A DNA stretch of 52,549 nt from Phenylobacterium sp. (GTDB taxonomy: Bacteria; Pseudomonadota; Alphaproteobacteria; Caulobacterales; Caulobacteraceae). The stretch spans positions 1 through 52,549 of the forward strand of contig JADBZH010000036.1 of assembly GCA_020402585.1 (NCBI GenBank), written 5' to 3'. Numbering within the stretch: the first letter of the stretch is position 1; the number at the start of each line of letters is the position of its first letter. Both the position numbers and the translations under genes were made by a program. Below, one piece after another: positions 39,743 to 47,958 of this stretch. The notes below the pieces were generated by a model that saw nothing but the letters and a program-made list of their open reading frames with translations, did no database searches and was not told where the DNA came from.

Positions 39743-42370
39743 TCAGAACTTGGCGGAAAGTCCCAGCGAGTAGGACTGCCCGATCTCGAAGCTGTTCGTG
39801 TCGAACCGCTTTCCACCCGCAGCCTGGTACTCCTCGGCGTCCGTCCCGGTCAGGTTCCGCGCCTCGAAGGAACCGGTGAACTCCCGGCCCTGGAACTCGA
39901 AGTTGCGCCGATAGACAAAGTCGACCCTCATGCCAGGCTTCTGGACGAGGTCCGGCAGGTCGATGCTGCTGGAACGGGCGGAGACGCGCTCGCTCGTATA
40001 GGTCACGAGGATTGTGGCCTGCGAACCCGCTTCGTCGTTCTCGAAGCCCAGCTGCAGATTGGCCAGGTGATCGGACTGTCCCTGAAGCTTCTCTCCGCCG
40101 GTCAGGTAGTCACTGGCGGGCGGGGTGGTGGGGACGCCCGTGATATCAAGGGTGATGGTGTCCCCGTCCGAAACCTTCAGGCTCGAGGTCGTGTAGGTGT
40201 AGTTGAGCGAGACAAGCCAGCGCCGCTCATCGACCCAGCCCGTACCGGTGTCCGGTTCGAAGAGCTTCTTGAACTCAACTTCGCCGCCGTAAATGTCTGC
40301 GGCTGGCGCATTGTAGAAGGTCTGGCGGAAGGCGCCATCGGAGCCCAGGACCGCGAGGGCTTCGACGGGCTTCTCCATGTTCTTGTAGAAGGCGCCGAAG
40401 GTGAAGTACTGGCCCTTGCTGAAGTAGCGCTCGTATCGGGCGTCGACGTTCACGAAGGTCGTATCCTCGAGGTAGGGATTGCCCGAGAGGATCCGGTCGG
40501 TCTCCGTGTCCCGGTAGCGCTGCGGGGCCAGTTCCCGGAACTGCGGCCGGCCGATGGTCTGGGACAGGCCGAAGCGCAGCTGCTGGTCCTCGGCGAAGTT
40601 CCAGGTCAGGGTCGCCGCCGGAAGGAGGTAATCCTTCGAGACGCTGCGGCTGAAGATCGGCGCAGCGGTCGGCGCGAAGATGTCCAGGGTCTTCACCGAC
40701 AGGTCCGCCGTCTCGTAGCGCAGGCCAATGCTGCCCCTGAGCAAGGGACGGATCTCACTGTCCACCTGGACATAGGCCGCAGCCACCTCCAGCCCGGCGT
40801 CATACATGGCGGCGTCCCCGGTCAGGGAAGACCCTGTCAGTTCCCGCAGCATGATGATGTCGTCGTTGATGTTCCGGTCCGCCACCAGGTAGTCGATCCG
40901 CTGGCCGGCGTAACGCGCCGGGTCCCAGTTGCGGCCCTGGTCGTAGGTGAAGTCCCGACGGACAGAGGTCCGGGTGTTCCGCTGCCAGGCGGCGCCCATC
41001 TTCAGCTGGGCCTGCCGGACGAAGTCCACGGGAAGGTCATAGGCGAGGTCAAGGTTGGCCGAGCCGATGTTTTCATCCAGGTCCGAGAAGGAGACCAGCT
41101 GGTTGGCGCCCGACAGCAGGGCTGTACGCCCGCCGGTCGCCGACAGACCGTACCGGTACAGCCGCTCGTACGGCGCCTGGCGGGCCGTCCGGCCATAGGT
41201 CCCGCGCCAGGCGAGTTCCCAATCCCCGATGAGGTGTTCGCCTGAGAGCTGGCTCAGCTGCAGCACGCGCTCGTACCACTCCGAGTTGTAGGCGTTCACA
41301 TTGGTGTTGCCCTGCGACTGGGCCGTGTTGGAGGTGATCCGGGCGCGCTTCGACGTCGAGCGGATCCAGAGACCGGTATAGCGGACCTCGTTGTCTCCGT
41401 TCTCCCAGGCCAGGCCGCCAAGGCCGCTCCAGGCGATGTCGTTCTGGTTGGCCTCGAAGGTCGCATCCGTGGCGAGGGCCAGTCCGCCGGTGTCAGGAAC
41501 CGCGGTCTGGCGCACGCCCTTTCGCGTCTGCCAGCCGTTCCGGTAGCTCAGGACCCCGATGGCGCCGATGCGCCCATAGTCGGTATCGAAGGTCTGTCCG
41601 CCTGAGACGTCGAAATTGCCGTTAAGCGGCGTCTTGTCCCGCTGAAGGACGTTCAGCGGGGCGTTGGTGAAGCTCCGCGCGACAGCCTTGTACTGGTCCG
41701 TCGTCAGCCCGCCCGTGGCGCTTCCGACCACCACGGGGCGGTTGGCGGCGAACTGGCGAACGCCCACCGGCAGCTTCCGGGCCCCGTCGTCGAAGCCCAG
41801 CCAGTCGGTCTCTGATCCGTAATAGGTCAGCCCGCTCTTTCCCGTTGTCACGGTGTCGCCGCTCATGCCGACGCCCATCTTGAGGAAGGGCTCGTCAGGC
41901 GTCCCGACCGTTTGCAGGTCGATCACCCCGCCCCCGAACTCGCCGGGATAGTTGGCCGAGAAGGTCTTCTGGATCACGGTTCCCGAGAGGATCGAGGCCG
42001 GGAAGAGATCCAGGGGAATGACGCGCTGCAGCGGCTCGGGGCTGGGCAGGGGAGAGCCGTTCAGCAGGGCCTGGGAGTATCGTTCACCCAGTCCACGGAC
42101 ATAGACGAACTTGCCCGATACCAGGGAGATGCCCGTGATCCGGGTCAGCGCCTGGGCCGCATTGTCGTCACCGGCCCGCTGCACGTCCTCGACACTGAGG
42201 AAGTTCGCCACTTCCGCGGTGTCACGGATGACATCCGGGATGAACCGGCCGCTGACGATGATTTCTTCGACTTCGGTCCCCTCGCTGGGCGGAGGGGTCT
42301 GGGCGAAGGCCGAGTGCGCCGAGGTGAGGGCGGCGCTTGCCAACAGGAGGGTGCGGAGGGTTCGGGTCAT
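39743..42370 (-). CDS. Large TonB-dependent receptor
   Basis: 875 residues. Signal peptide (MTRTLRTLLLASAALTSAHSAFA), a TonB box-like VEEIIVSGR, and a plug with QALTRITGISLVSGKFVYVRGLGERYSQALLNGSPLPSPEPL and IQKTFSANYPGEFGGGVIDLQ. The barrel ends in the expected terminal aromatic (SLGLSAKF). The KFVYVRGLGERYS type is a large receptor subfamily in Caulobacterales and Sphingomonadales. It lies downstream of the beta-helix lipoprotein, which is probably its surface partner, and a hairpin lies between them. Its 3' end converges on virB11. Ligand unknown; phosphate-containing compounds are possible if the upstream Pho-like site is real. Confidence 0.9.
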   Translation of the reverse strand: MTRTLRTLLLASAALTSAHSAFAQTPPPSEGTEVEEIIVSGRFIPDVIRDTAEVANFLSVEDVQRAGDDNAAQALTRITGISLVSGKFVYVRGLGERYSQALLNGSPLPSPEPLQRVIPLDLFPASILSGTVIQKTFSANYPGEFGGGVIDLQTVGTPDEPFLKMGVGMSGDTVTTGKSGLTYYGSETDWLGFDDGARKLPVGVRQFAANRPVVVGSATGGLTTDQYKAVARSFTNAPLNVLQRDKTPLNGNFDVSGGQTFDTDYGRIGAIGVLSYRNGWQTRKGVRQTAVPDTGGLALATDATFEANQNDIAWSGLGGLAWENGDNEVRYTGLWIRSTSKRARITSNTAQSQGNTNVNAYNSEWYERVLQLSQLSGEHLIGDWELAWRGTYGRTARQAPYERLYRYGLSATGGRTALLSGANQLVSFSDLDENIGSANLDLAYDLPVDFVRQAQLKMGAAWQRNTRTSVRRDFTYDQGRNWDPARYAGQRIDYLVADRNINDDIIMLRELTGSSLTGDAAMYDAGLEVAAAYVQVDSEIRPLLRGSIGLRYETADLSVKTLDIFAPTAAPIFSRSVSKDYLLPAATLTWNFAEDQQLRFGLSQTIGRPQFRELAPQRYRDTETDRILSGNPYLEDTTFVNVDARYERYFSKGQYFTFGAFYKNMEKPVEALAVLGSDGAFRQTFYNAPAADIYGGEVEFKKLFEPDTGTGWVDERRWLVSLNYTYTTSSLKVSDGDTITLDITGVPTTPPASDYLTGGEKLQGQSDHLANLQLGFENDEAGSQATILVTYTSERVSARSSSIDLPDLVQKPGMRVDFVYRRNFEFQGREFTGSFEARNLTGTDAEEYQAAGGKRFDTNSFEIGQSYSLGLSAKF

Positions 42371-42402
42371 CGGGATCGGGCCTTCAAGGGGACAAGGAGG
42401 GA

Positions 42403-42425
42403 GGCGGCGGGATCACCCCGCCGCC
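42403..42425 (-). terminator. Hairpin between lipoprotein and receptor genes (possible attenuator)
   Basis: GGCGGCGGG (42403-42411) pairs perfectly with CCCGCCGCC (42417-42425) around a five-base loop in the 69-bp gap. Without a U-tract it may lower receptor expression relative to the lipoprotein or protect the upstream message, as is common between genes with unequal dosage. Confidence 0.5.
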
Positions 42426-42439
42426 CTGCGCTTCTCGGA

Positions 42440-43954
42440 TCAGCAGGAGGCCGCGCCTGCCAGGCCGCAGGTCCAGCCGACGTACCAGTTGTCGGTCAGG
42501 CCGGAGACTGCACCGATGTAGGTCGTCGCCAGGAAGAAGGACGAGGCGGGGATCGGGTTGGTGGCGACCCGTCCGCTCTCGTTCGAACCGTTGATGAAGC
42601 CCTGGGAGAAGGTCGGGGTGTAGCCGGTCGCGATGTTGTTCGGGCCGGCGTTGAACAGGGTCTCGGGACCGGTGGGCTGGTCGTTGTCCGTGGTGCGGAA
42701 GGGACCCGCGCCGCAGGAGAGGGCCACCGAGGAGAAGGTGGGCCGGGGCTCAGCCATCGTCGAGGAGCCGTCCACGTCAATGCAGGGGATGGACGGGTGG
42801 GCCGAATAGATCACGCCGTTCAGGAAGTCCGCCCGGGTGCCGCCGTTCAGGACCAGGCCCTGGTGCTGGCGGGAGTCAAAGGTCGTGGTGGCCAGGCCGA
42901 GACGGCAGACGAAGTTGGAAACCTTGGGGTGGGCGCGCAGAAGCGGGAGACCGCCCGAGGTGGAGCCGGCGCCCGAGATTTCAAAGCAGCGGGCTTCTTC
43001 GGTGGGCCGGTCCGACGTGTTAATGATGTACTGGGCCGAGCCGGTGTATCCCTCGTCGGTGTCGAAACCGTCGTCATCCCACTCGGTCAGCACGAGGCGG
43101 CGCACATTCACCGTACCGCCGAAGAACTCCACCGCATCGTCCGCGCCGCCGTGAACCTGGACGAAGTCGACAAGGGTGCCGTTGCCGACGCCGCCGAAGG
43201 TGATGCCGTTCAGCTCCTCGTTGGGGGCCACTTCGTAGCCGGCTTCCTTGACCTGGACGTAACGGAGCACGCCGCTGTTGTCGTTCGCCGCGTTGCCGCC
43301 CCAGTTGATCGTCTGGATCGCTTCGAAGCGGAACTCGCAGTTCACCGGATTCGCCGGGAAGCTGGTGGTGGTCGGCGGGCAGCGGTTGATCGGAGCCCGG
43401 CCGGCGATGACGATGCCGCCCCACTGGCCCTTGAGGTCAGGGCCGCCGTTCAGGTCGTTCAGGCTGGTGAAGATGATGGGGCGCGAGGCGGTGCCGTCGG
43501 CGATGATCCGAGATCCGCGGTTGACCGCGATGTACTCGGCGATGCCGCCGAACACAATGACGCCCGGTTCGATGGTCAGGACGCCCGACTGAACGCCCGT
43601 GCGGGGGTTCTGGGCGTCAGGGCCGAGGTCCTGGCCCACCTCGGTCTTGCCATCGACCCGATAGGCGGTGCCCGGCCGGAAGGGGAGGGTCAGGGAGCCG
43701 GTGACGAGGCGTGGGATGCCGCAGGAGCGCAGGGTTCCGTTGGCGATGGTGCCGAGGTTGATGAACCCGGTGGGGCAGTCGGCTGAAGCCGATCCGGATC
43801 CACCGGACCCGCCGGAACCACCACCCGTACCCCCGGTGGCGAACTGTCCTTCGCCGGGCGATGCGATGCTGGATCCGCCGCCGCCGCAGGCGGCCAGCAG
43901 GCCGCTCGCAGCGACGCTCAGGGCAAGGATTTTCAGCTTTCCGAGAGCTGTCAT
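42440..43954 (-). CDS. Surface/periplasmic beta-helix lipoprotein paired with TonB receptor
   Basis: 504 residues from the ATG with GGAGA upstream. Lipoprotein signal (KLKILALSVAASGLLAAC) gives a lipidated Cys followed by a Gly/Ser-rich tether (GGGGSS onwards, then GGTGGGSGGSGGSGSAS). The long domain has the repeating turn pattern of a right-handed beta-helix: LTIEPGVIVFGG, YIAVNRGSRIIADGTASRPIIFTS, QWGGIVIAGRA, RYVQVKEAGYEV, NGTLVDFVQVHGGADDAVEFFGGTVNVRRLVLTEWDDDGFDTDEGY. These acidic turns may bind metal. Several Cys pairs suggest disulphides. The gene precedes a TonB receptor by 69 bp. Such lipoprotein-receptor pairs are frequent in this group, but their substrates are mostly unknown. A Pho-like site lies about 129 bp upstream. 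Confidence 0.8.
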   Translation of the reverse strand: MTALGKLKILALSVAASGLLAACGGGGSSIASPGEGQFATGGTGGGSGGSGGSGSASADCPTGFINLGTIANGTLRSCGIPRLVTGSLTLPFRPGTAYRVDGKTEVGQDLGPDAQNPRTGVQSGVLTIEPGVIVFGGIAEYIAVNRGSRIIADGTASRPIIFTSLNDLNGGPDLKGQWGGIVIAGRAPINRCPPTTTSFPANPVNCEFRFEAIQTINWGGNAANDNSGVLRYVQVKEAGYEVAPNEELNGITFGGVGNGTLVDFVQVHGGADDAVEFFGGTVNVRRLVLTEWDDDGFDTDEGYTGSAQYIINTSDRPTEEARCFEISGAGSTSGGLPLLRAHPKVSNFVCRLGLATTTFDSRQHQGLVLNGGTRADFLNGVIYSAHPSIPCIDVDGSSTMAEPRPTFSSVALSCGAGPFRTTDNDQPTGPETLFNAGPNNIATGYTPTFSQGFINGSNESGRVATNPIPASSFFLATTYIGAVSGLTDNWYVGWTCGLAGAASC

Positions 43955-44462
43955 GGGTCGGTCTCCACCGTATCGACGTTTCGTGCGCAAACAGGGTGTG
44001 GCGACCGCGCCAAGACCGGCCCCCCGAACACCCCTTTGGGGCAGGTTCTAGGGACGGCCTGTGACGCCCAGCCTTCACTTTGATGACAGAAACATGTCAT
44101 TCCGGCTTGGGGCGGGCGGGTGGACGCCCCGGAGAAGGCGCCGGTCCCCCGTGGTCCGCACAGGAATGTCCGCGACAAGGGCTCCCCAGGCCTCGGAGCG
44201 CCGCCATGCCGGCTGGAGCGTTCTGTCCCAGGAGGCCGACGACGGCTTCGGGATGGATCACCCCAGAACCCTGGTTGGCGCCGGAGACGCCGGTCGGCCG
44301 GATCGTCGTGACCTTGATGCGAACCCGGGATTCCACCTGCAGCGAGCAGGTGGGTGCAGAAACCTGCAGCTTGCCGCTTGGTCACCTACTGGCGGCCCTG
44401 CCGGGGGTCTGTCAAACATCGGGTCGGGCGCTGTCCCGCGCCCCGGACCCGGAGATCCCGCC
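43955..44462. other. 508-bp intergenic region without a recognised gene
   Basis: Divergent promoter region between the beta-helix lipoprotein (minus) and the GFA gene (plus). It holds the Pho-like element at 44083-44100 and, near 44336-44354, a small hairpin CACCTGC-AGCGA-GCAGGTG. Open frames are present but have no ribosome site, no family match and poor continuity, so none is called. Confidence 0.6.
44083..44100 (-). promoter_or_regulatory. Pho-box-like or inverted-repeat element upstream of the lipoprotein
   Basis: On the minus strand: ATGACAT-GTTT-CTGTCAT. The promoter-proximal half is a perfect PhoB half-site (7/7), the other 5/7, with the right 4-bp spacer. The same bases are also an inverted repeat ATGACA-N6-TGTCAT, so another regulator is possible. 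No convincing -10 follows at the PhoB distance. About 129 bp upstream of the lipoprotein ATG. Confidence 0.42.
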
Positions 44463-44861
44463 ATGCGTGGAAACTGCCTCTGCGGTGACGTCGCCTTCGA
44501 GTGTGACGCCGCCCCCGTCGTGACCGTCGCCTGCCATTGCACCCACTGCCAGAAGACCAGCGGCTCGGCCTTCTCGGTCAACGCCATCGTCCCGGGCGCC
44601 GCCTTCCGGCTGACGGGCGGCTACGCTGTCTACGCCGACCAGGGCGAGAGCGGCGGGTCCGTCGAGCGCTGCTTCTGCCCGAAGTGCGGCTCTCCCCTGG
44701 CTTCGCGCCTCGGCAACGGCATGGTCGCAGTCAAGGTCGGCGCCCTAGAGAGCCAGGAGGACGTGACCCCCGCCCTGCAGGTCTGGACCCGCAGCGCCCG
44801 GTCCTGGTCGAAGACCCTCCTGGCCGCCCCCGGCTTCGAGACCAACCCACCCTCGGCCTGA
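44463..44861 (+). CDS. GFA-family (glutathione-dependent formaldehyde-activating-like) zinc protein
   Basis: 132 residues. The zinc cysteines are in order: C5 and C7 (NCLCG), C24, C26 and C29 (ACHCTHC), and C70, C72 and C75 (CFCPKCG). This is the GFA/CENP-V-like fold, whose biochemical role in glutathione-formaldehyde adduct formation is disputed and whose members may act on other small carbonyls or in zinc binding. Its ATG is preceded by GGAGA, and the acyl-CoA dehydrogenase start lies 14 bp after its stop, so the three genes are likely one operon. Confidence 0.85.
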   Translation: MRGNCLCGDVAFECDAAPVVTVACHCTHCQKTSGSAFSVNAIVPGAAFRLTGGYAVYADQGESGGSVERCFCPKCGSPLASRLGNGMVAVKVGALESQEDVTPALQVWTRSARSWSKTLLAAPGFETNPPSA

Positions 44862-44875
44862 CCCGGAGATCCGCC

Positions 44876-46024
44876 GTGCTTGCTCCCCTCGTTCCGGCCG
44901 CCATCGGCCCTGAGGACGAAGCCCTCCGCGCAGAGGTCCGGGCCTTCCTGGCCGAGCGCCTCGCCGGGGTCCCCGGCGCCCTGCGGGCGCGGACCTGGAT
45001 GGGCTTCGACGCCGACTTTTCCCGCGACCTCGCCGCCCGCGGATGGGTGGGCCTGACCCTGCCGGTGGAGTTCGGCGGCGGCGGCCGCAGCCCCTTCGCC
45101 CGGTTCGTGCTCATCGAGGAGGTTCTGGCGGCGGGCGCCCCCGTGGCGGCCCACTGGATCGCCGAGCGCCAGAGCGCGCCCCTGCTCCTGCGCTACGGGA
45201 CCGAGGCCCAGCGCCGGGACATCGTGCCCCGCATCTGCCGGGGCGAGGCCTTCTTCTGCATCGGCATGAGCGAGCCCAATTCTGGCTCCGATCTCGCCAG
45301 CGTCCGCACACGGGCCGAGCGCACCGCCAACGGCTGGCGGCTGAACGGCTCCAAGATCTGGACGACCTATGGCCACAAGGCCCACTACATGGTCGCCCTG
45401 GTGCGGACCAGCGGCGGGCCGGACGACCGGCAGGCGGGCCTCTCCCAGCTGCTGATCGACCTGAAGACCCCCGGGGTCACCGCCCGGCCGATCCGCGACC
45501 TGGCGGGGGACGAGCATTTCTCGGAAGTCTTCTTCGAGGATGTCGACCTGCCCGAGGACGCTCTGATCGGCCAGGAAGGCCAGGGCTGGTCCCAGGTGAA
45601 CGCCGAGCTGGCCTTCGAGCGCAGCGGGCCCGAGCGTCTCTATTCCTCCACCGTCCTGATCGACGAATGGATGGACTTCATCCGCTCGCGGGGCGGACCT
45701 ACGGAGTCCGAAGCCGAGCTGGCGGGGCGGATGCTCGCCCGGCTGGCCACCCTGCGGAACATGTCCCTGGCGGTGACCGGCCAGCTGGCCCGGGGCGAGA
45801 GCCCCGTGGTCGAGGCCTCCATGGTCAAGGACCTGGGCGCCAGCTTCGAGCAGTCGATCCCCGCCCTCATCACCGATCACCTGGCCTCGGTGGAAGGGCC
45901 GGTCCCGGCCCCGCTCCTGGCCACCCTCGACTATCTGGCGGGCATGAGCCCGACCTTCTCCCTGCGCGGCGGCACGCGCGAGATTCTGCGGGGCATCATC
46001 GCCCGCGGGCTCGGACTGAGGTGA
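44876..46024 (+). CDS. Acyl-CoA dehydrogenase, large partner
   Basis: 382-residue flavoprotein from the GTG at 44876 (GGAGA upstream). N-terminal helices lead to SEPNSGSDLASVRTRAERTANGWRLNGSKIWTTYGHKAHYMVAL, the central FAD/acyl pocket region, and a C-terminal helical domain ending GGTREILRGIIARGLGL. It dehydrogenates an acyl-CoA to the enoyl-CoA. The base Glu is not evident from its usual position, which is common in actinobacterial and proteobacterial heterodimeric FadE pairs. It is followed after 4 bp by a shorter partner, so an alpha2beta2 enzyme for bulky acyl-CoAs (steroid-like or branched) is plausible. Confidence 0.86.
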   Translation: MLAPLVPAAIGPEDEALRAEVRAFLAERLAGVPGALRARTWMGFDADFSRDLAARGWVGLTLPVEFGGGGRSPFARFVLIEEVLAAGAPVAAHWIAERQSAPLLLRYGTEAQRRDIVPRICRGEAFFCIGMSEPNSGSDLASVRTRAERTANGWRLNGSKIWTTYGHKAHYMVALVRTSGGPDDRQAGLSQLLIDLKTPGVTARPIRDLAGDEHFSEVFFEDVDLPEDALIGQEGQGWSQVNAELAFERSGPERLYSSTVLIDEWMDFIRSRGGPTESEAELAGRMLARLATLRNMSLAVTGQLARGESPVVEASMVKDLGASFEQSIPALITDHLASVEGPVPAPLLATLDYLAGMSPTFSLRGGTREILRGIIARGLGLR

Positions 46025-46028
46025 GGCC

Positions 46029-46781
46029 ATGAGCGACGACCTGTTCCTCGATTCCTTCCGCAAGCTCCTGGATGGCCTGGGCGCCGACCCCTGGCCTGAG
46101 CTTTCCGCCTCCGGGTTCCTCGATGTTCTCCGGCCCGAGTCCGAGGGCGGGGCCGGGCTGGACCTCTCCGGCCTCTTCCCCCTGGCTTTCGAGACCGGGC
46201 GCAGGGCCGCGCCGCCGGCCATCCTCCAGACCCTGCTGGCCCGCCTCGTCGATCCTGAGGTCCTGGACTGCGTCGATGCCGCTCCCGTGCTGGCGGCGGG
46301 CGGCGTTCCGGCCGAGACGGGCCGCGCCCTGTGCGCAGCCGCGGACGCGGCGGTCATGGCCGGGCTGATCGACGCCCTCCAGTCCATGACCCTGGACCAC
46401 GCCTCGACCCGCCGGCAGTTCGGCCGCGAGATCAGCAAGTTCCAGGCGATCCAGCACCAGATCGCGGTGATGGCCGAGGAGGTCATGGCCGCTCGGATGG
46501 CGGCGGAGACGGCCCTGATGGGCGCCCCGCTTGGGGTCTCCGGTCCCGCCGCAGCGGTCGCCAAGCTGCGCTGCGGGGAAGCCGCGCTCGTCTGTTCCGG
46601 CGTCGCCCACGCCGTCCATGGCGCCATCGGGGTCAGCGCCGAGCACGCCCTGCACCGCTATACCGGCGCCCTGCATCGCCTGCGCCTGTCGCATGGGGGG
46701 GAGGCCTGGTGGGCCCGCCGCCTCGGCGAATGGGCCCTGTCGCGGCGGGATGACGCCGCCACCCTGGCCCGGAGCCTCTAG
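46029..46781 (+). CDS. Truncated acyl-CoA dehydrogenase partner subunit
   Basis: 250 residues, about 130 shorter than a full enzyme: the middle beta domain that binds the acyl chain is missing, while the C-terminal helical domain with TRRQFGREISKFQAIQHQIAVMAEE (FAD-contact Arg) and AHAVHGAIGVSAEHALHRYTGALH is kept. Pairs of a full and a short acyl-CoA dehydrogenase form FadE28/FadE29-type heterotetramers in side-chain degradation of bulky substrates. It follows the full-length subunit by 4 bp. Its stop overlaps that of the convergent desaturase by four bases (CTAG). Confidence 0.82.
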   Translation: MSDDLFLDSFRKLLDGLGADPWPELSASGFLDVLRPESEGGAGLDLSGLFPLAFETGRRAAPPAILQTLLARLVDPEVLDCVDAAPVLAAGGVPAETGRALCAAADAAVMAGLIDALQSMTLDHASTRRQFGREISKFQAIQHQIAVMAEEVMAARMAAETALMGAPLGVSGPAAAVAKLRCGEAALVCSGVAHAVHGAIGVSAEHALHRYTGALHRLRLSHGGEAWWARRLGEWALSRRDDAATLARSL

Positions 46782-47665
46782 AGCCCGTCCAGCCGGCAGC
46801 CCCGCGCGACGAGGAAGGGCCGCAGGGCCTCGTAGGCCCTGGCGTGCCGCAGGAGCGGTATGCGGGGATAGAGGTGGTGCAGGATGTGGAACTGCATGCC
46901 TGAAGACATCAGATTGCCCAGCCGGCTGCGGAAGGCGCGGGTGTCGCGGTAGCGACCCATTTCCTGCGCCGGATGGTGCGGCGCCCAGCTCAGGTAGAAC
47001 TGGATATAGGTCGTCCCGAGAATCCGCGGCAGCCACCAGATCAGGGCCGCCTCGATGGCGAAGCCGGACCAGGCCAGGCCGAACAGGATGGCGTGGTAGG
47101 CCAGGGTGTAGAGCGCCGCGATCAGACCCGCCCGGCGGGCTTCGTCCGTGCCGATCCGCGCCAGGGCCTTGCCGTAGTTGCCGCCCGTCGCAGATCCCGG
47201 CTGGCGGTGGGCGATGGTGTTCAGCAGGTGCCGCCAGGCGTTTGGCGCCTTGGTGTGGATGTCGGGGTCCAGGTCGGGATGGTTGGCGTGCAGGTGGTGC
47301 TCGTAATGGGTCAGGCGCGCGACGCCATAGGGTAGCAGCATGGGGAGGGGCGACAGGTGGCCCACCAGCTCGTTCAGCCAGAAGAGGGGCTCGCCCTCCC
47401 GGGCGATGATCCGGTGCTGGGCCTCATGCGAGGGCAGGTAGCAGAGGGCCACGTTCAGGGTGGCGATGGGGAAGGCCAGCCAGAGGGGCATCAGGCCGGA
47501 CAGGGTCAGGGGCCAGAGCGACAGCCAGACCGCGAGATTCCCGAGCCCCCAGAGAACCGATCCCCAGGGCAGGCCGCCCATGAACCGGGCCGCCGTTTCG
47601 GTCTCCAGCCGGTTGAGTTCCTGAGCGGGCAGGGCGCGGAGGGCTTCGACGGAGATGTCGGTCAT
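46778..47665 (-). CDS. Membrane-bound fatty-acid desaturase/hydroxylase
   Basis: 295 residues with the three histidine boxes of non-heme di-iron membrane enzymes: HEAQH, then HYEHHLHANH, then HILHHLYPRIP. Several membrane helices lie between (LWGLGNLAVWLSLWPLTLSGL, LWLAFPIATLNVALCYL, ALYTLAYHAILFGLAWSG). This family covers acyl desaturases and ring hydroxylases or ketolases such as CrtW; a substrate cannot be assigned. It overlaps a 64-residue membrane protein (ATGA) upstream, and an inverted repeat there may be its operator. The start is at the ATG preceded by the small gene's coupling region. Confidence 0.86.
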   Translation of the reverse strand: MTDISVEALRALPAQELNRLETETAARFMGGLPWGSVLWGLGNLAVWLSLWPLTLSGLMPLWLAFPIATLNVALCYLPSHEAQHRIIAREGEPLFWLNELVGHLSPLPMLLPYGVARLTHYEHHLHANHPDLDPDIHTKAPNAWRHLLNTIAHRQPGSATGGNYGKALARIGTDEARRAGLIAALYTLAYHAILFGLAWSGFAIEAALIWWLPRILGTTYIQFYLSWAPHHPAQEMGRYRDTRAFRSRLGNLMSSGMQFHILHHLYPRIPLLRHARAYEALRPFLVARGCRLDGL

Positions 47666-47856
47666 ATCCAGCGCCCCGTCTTCTGGGCGATGGCGCCCCA
47701 CCCACCCCCGACCAGCAGTCCGACGACCAGCGGCCAGGGCGTGGCGGCGATTGAAGGTGCGGTTCGCTCAAGGACCTGGGCGATCAGGGGCGCGAGGAAA
47801 CCGATCCCGAACAGAAACGTGAGGTTCCGGAAGATCAGGGGCAGGAGGCGGCTCAC
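47662..47856 (-). CDS. Small membrane protein coupled to the desaturase
   Basis: 64 residues from the GTG at 47856 with GAGGA 6 nt upstream (a TTG 18 bp earlier is possible). Two hydrophobic helices, LIFRNLTFLFGIGFLAPLIAQVL and WPLVVGLLVGGGWGAIAQ. It overlaps the desaturase start as ATGA, so it is made with it and may be an accessory subunit or stabiliser. No known family is recognised. Confidence 0.66.
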   Translation of the reverse strand: MSRLLPLIFRNLTFLFGIGFLAPLIAQVLERTAPSIAATPWPLVVGLLVGGGWGAIAQKTGRWI

Positions 47857-47867
47857 GGTGTGTCCTC

Positions 47868-47896
47868 TTTTCAACTTTCGGTATGGAAAGCGAAAA
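47868..47896. promoter_or_regulatory. Nested inverted repeat upstream of the small membrane protein/desaturase genes
   Basis: TTTTC-aa-CTTTC, a six-base centre (GGTATG), then GAAAG-c-GAAAA. The two pairs of 5-bp arms (TTTTC/GAAAA and CTTTC/GAAAG) are nested, with one base more on the left. It lies 12 bp upstream of the GTG at 47856, where a repressor would block transcription. No regulator gene is adjacent. Confidence 0.5.
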
Positions 47897-47958
47897 TGAC
47901 GGGTGCGTCAACTTTTGATCAGGCTTGAGTCTGCGACACCCCCGGGTCATCAAAGACT

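Noticed and set aside
44630..46627. 665-codon open frame on the minus strand
   Set aside because: Antisense to the GFA and acyl-CoA dehydrogenase genes, with low-complexity translation and no start signal.
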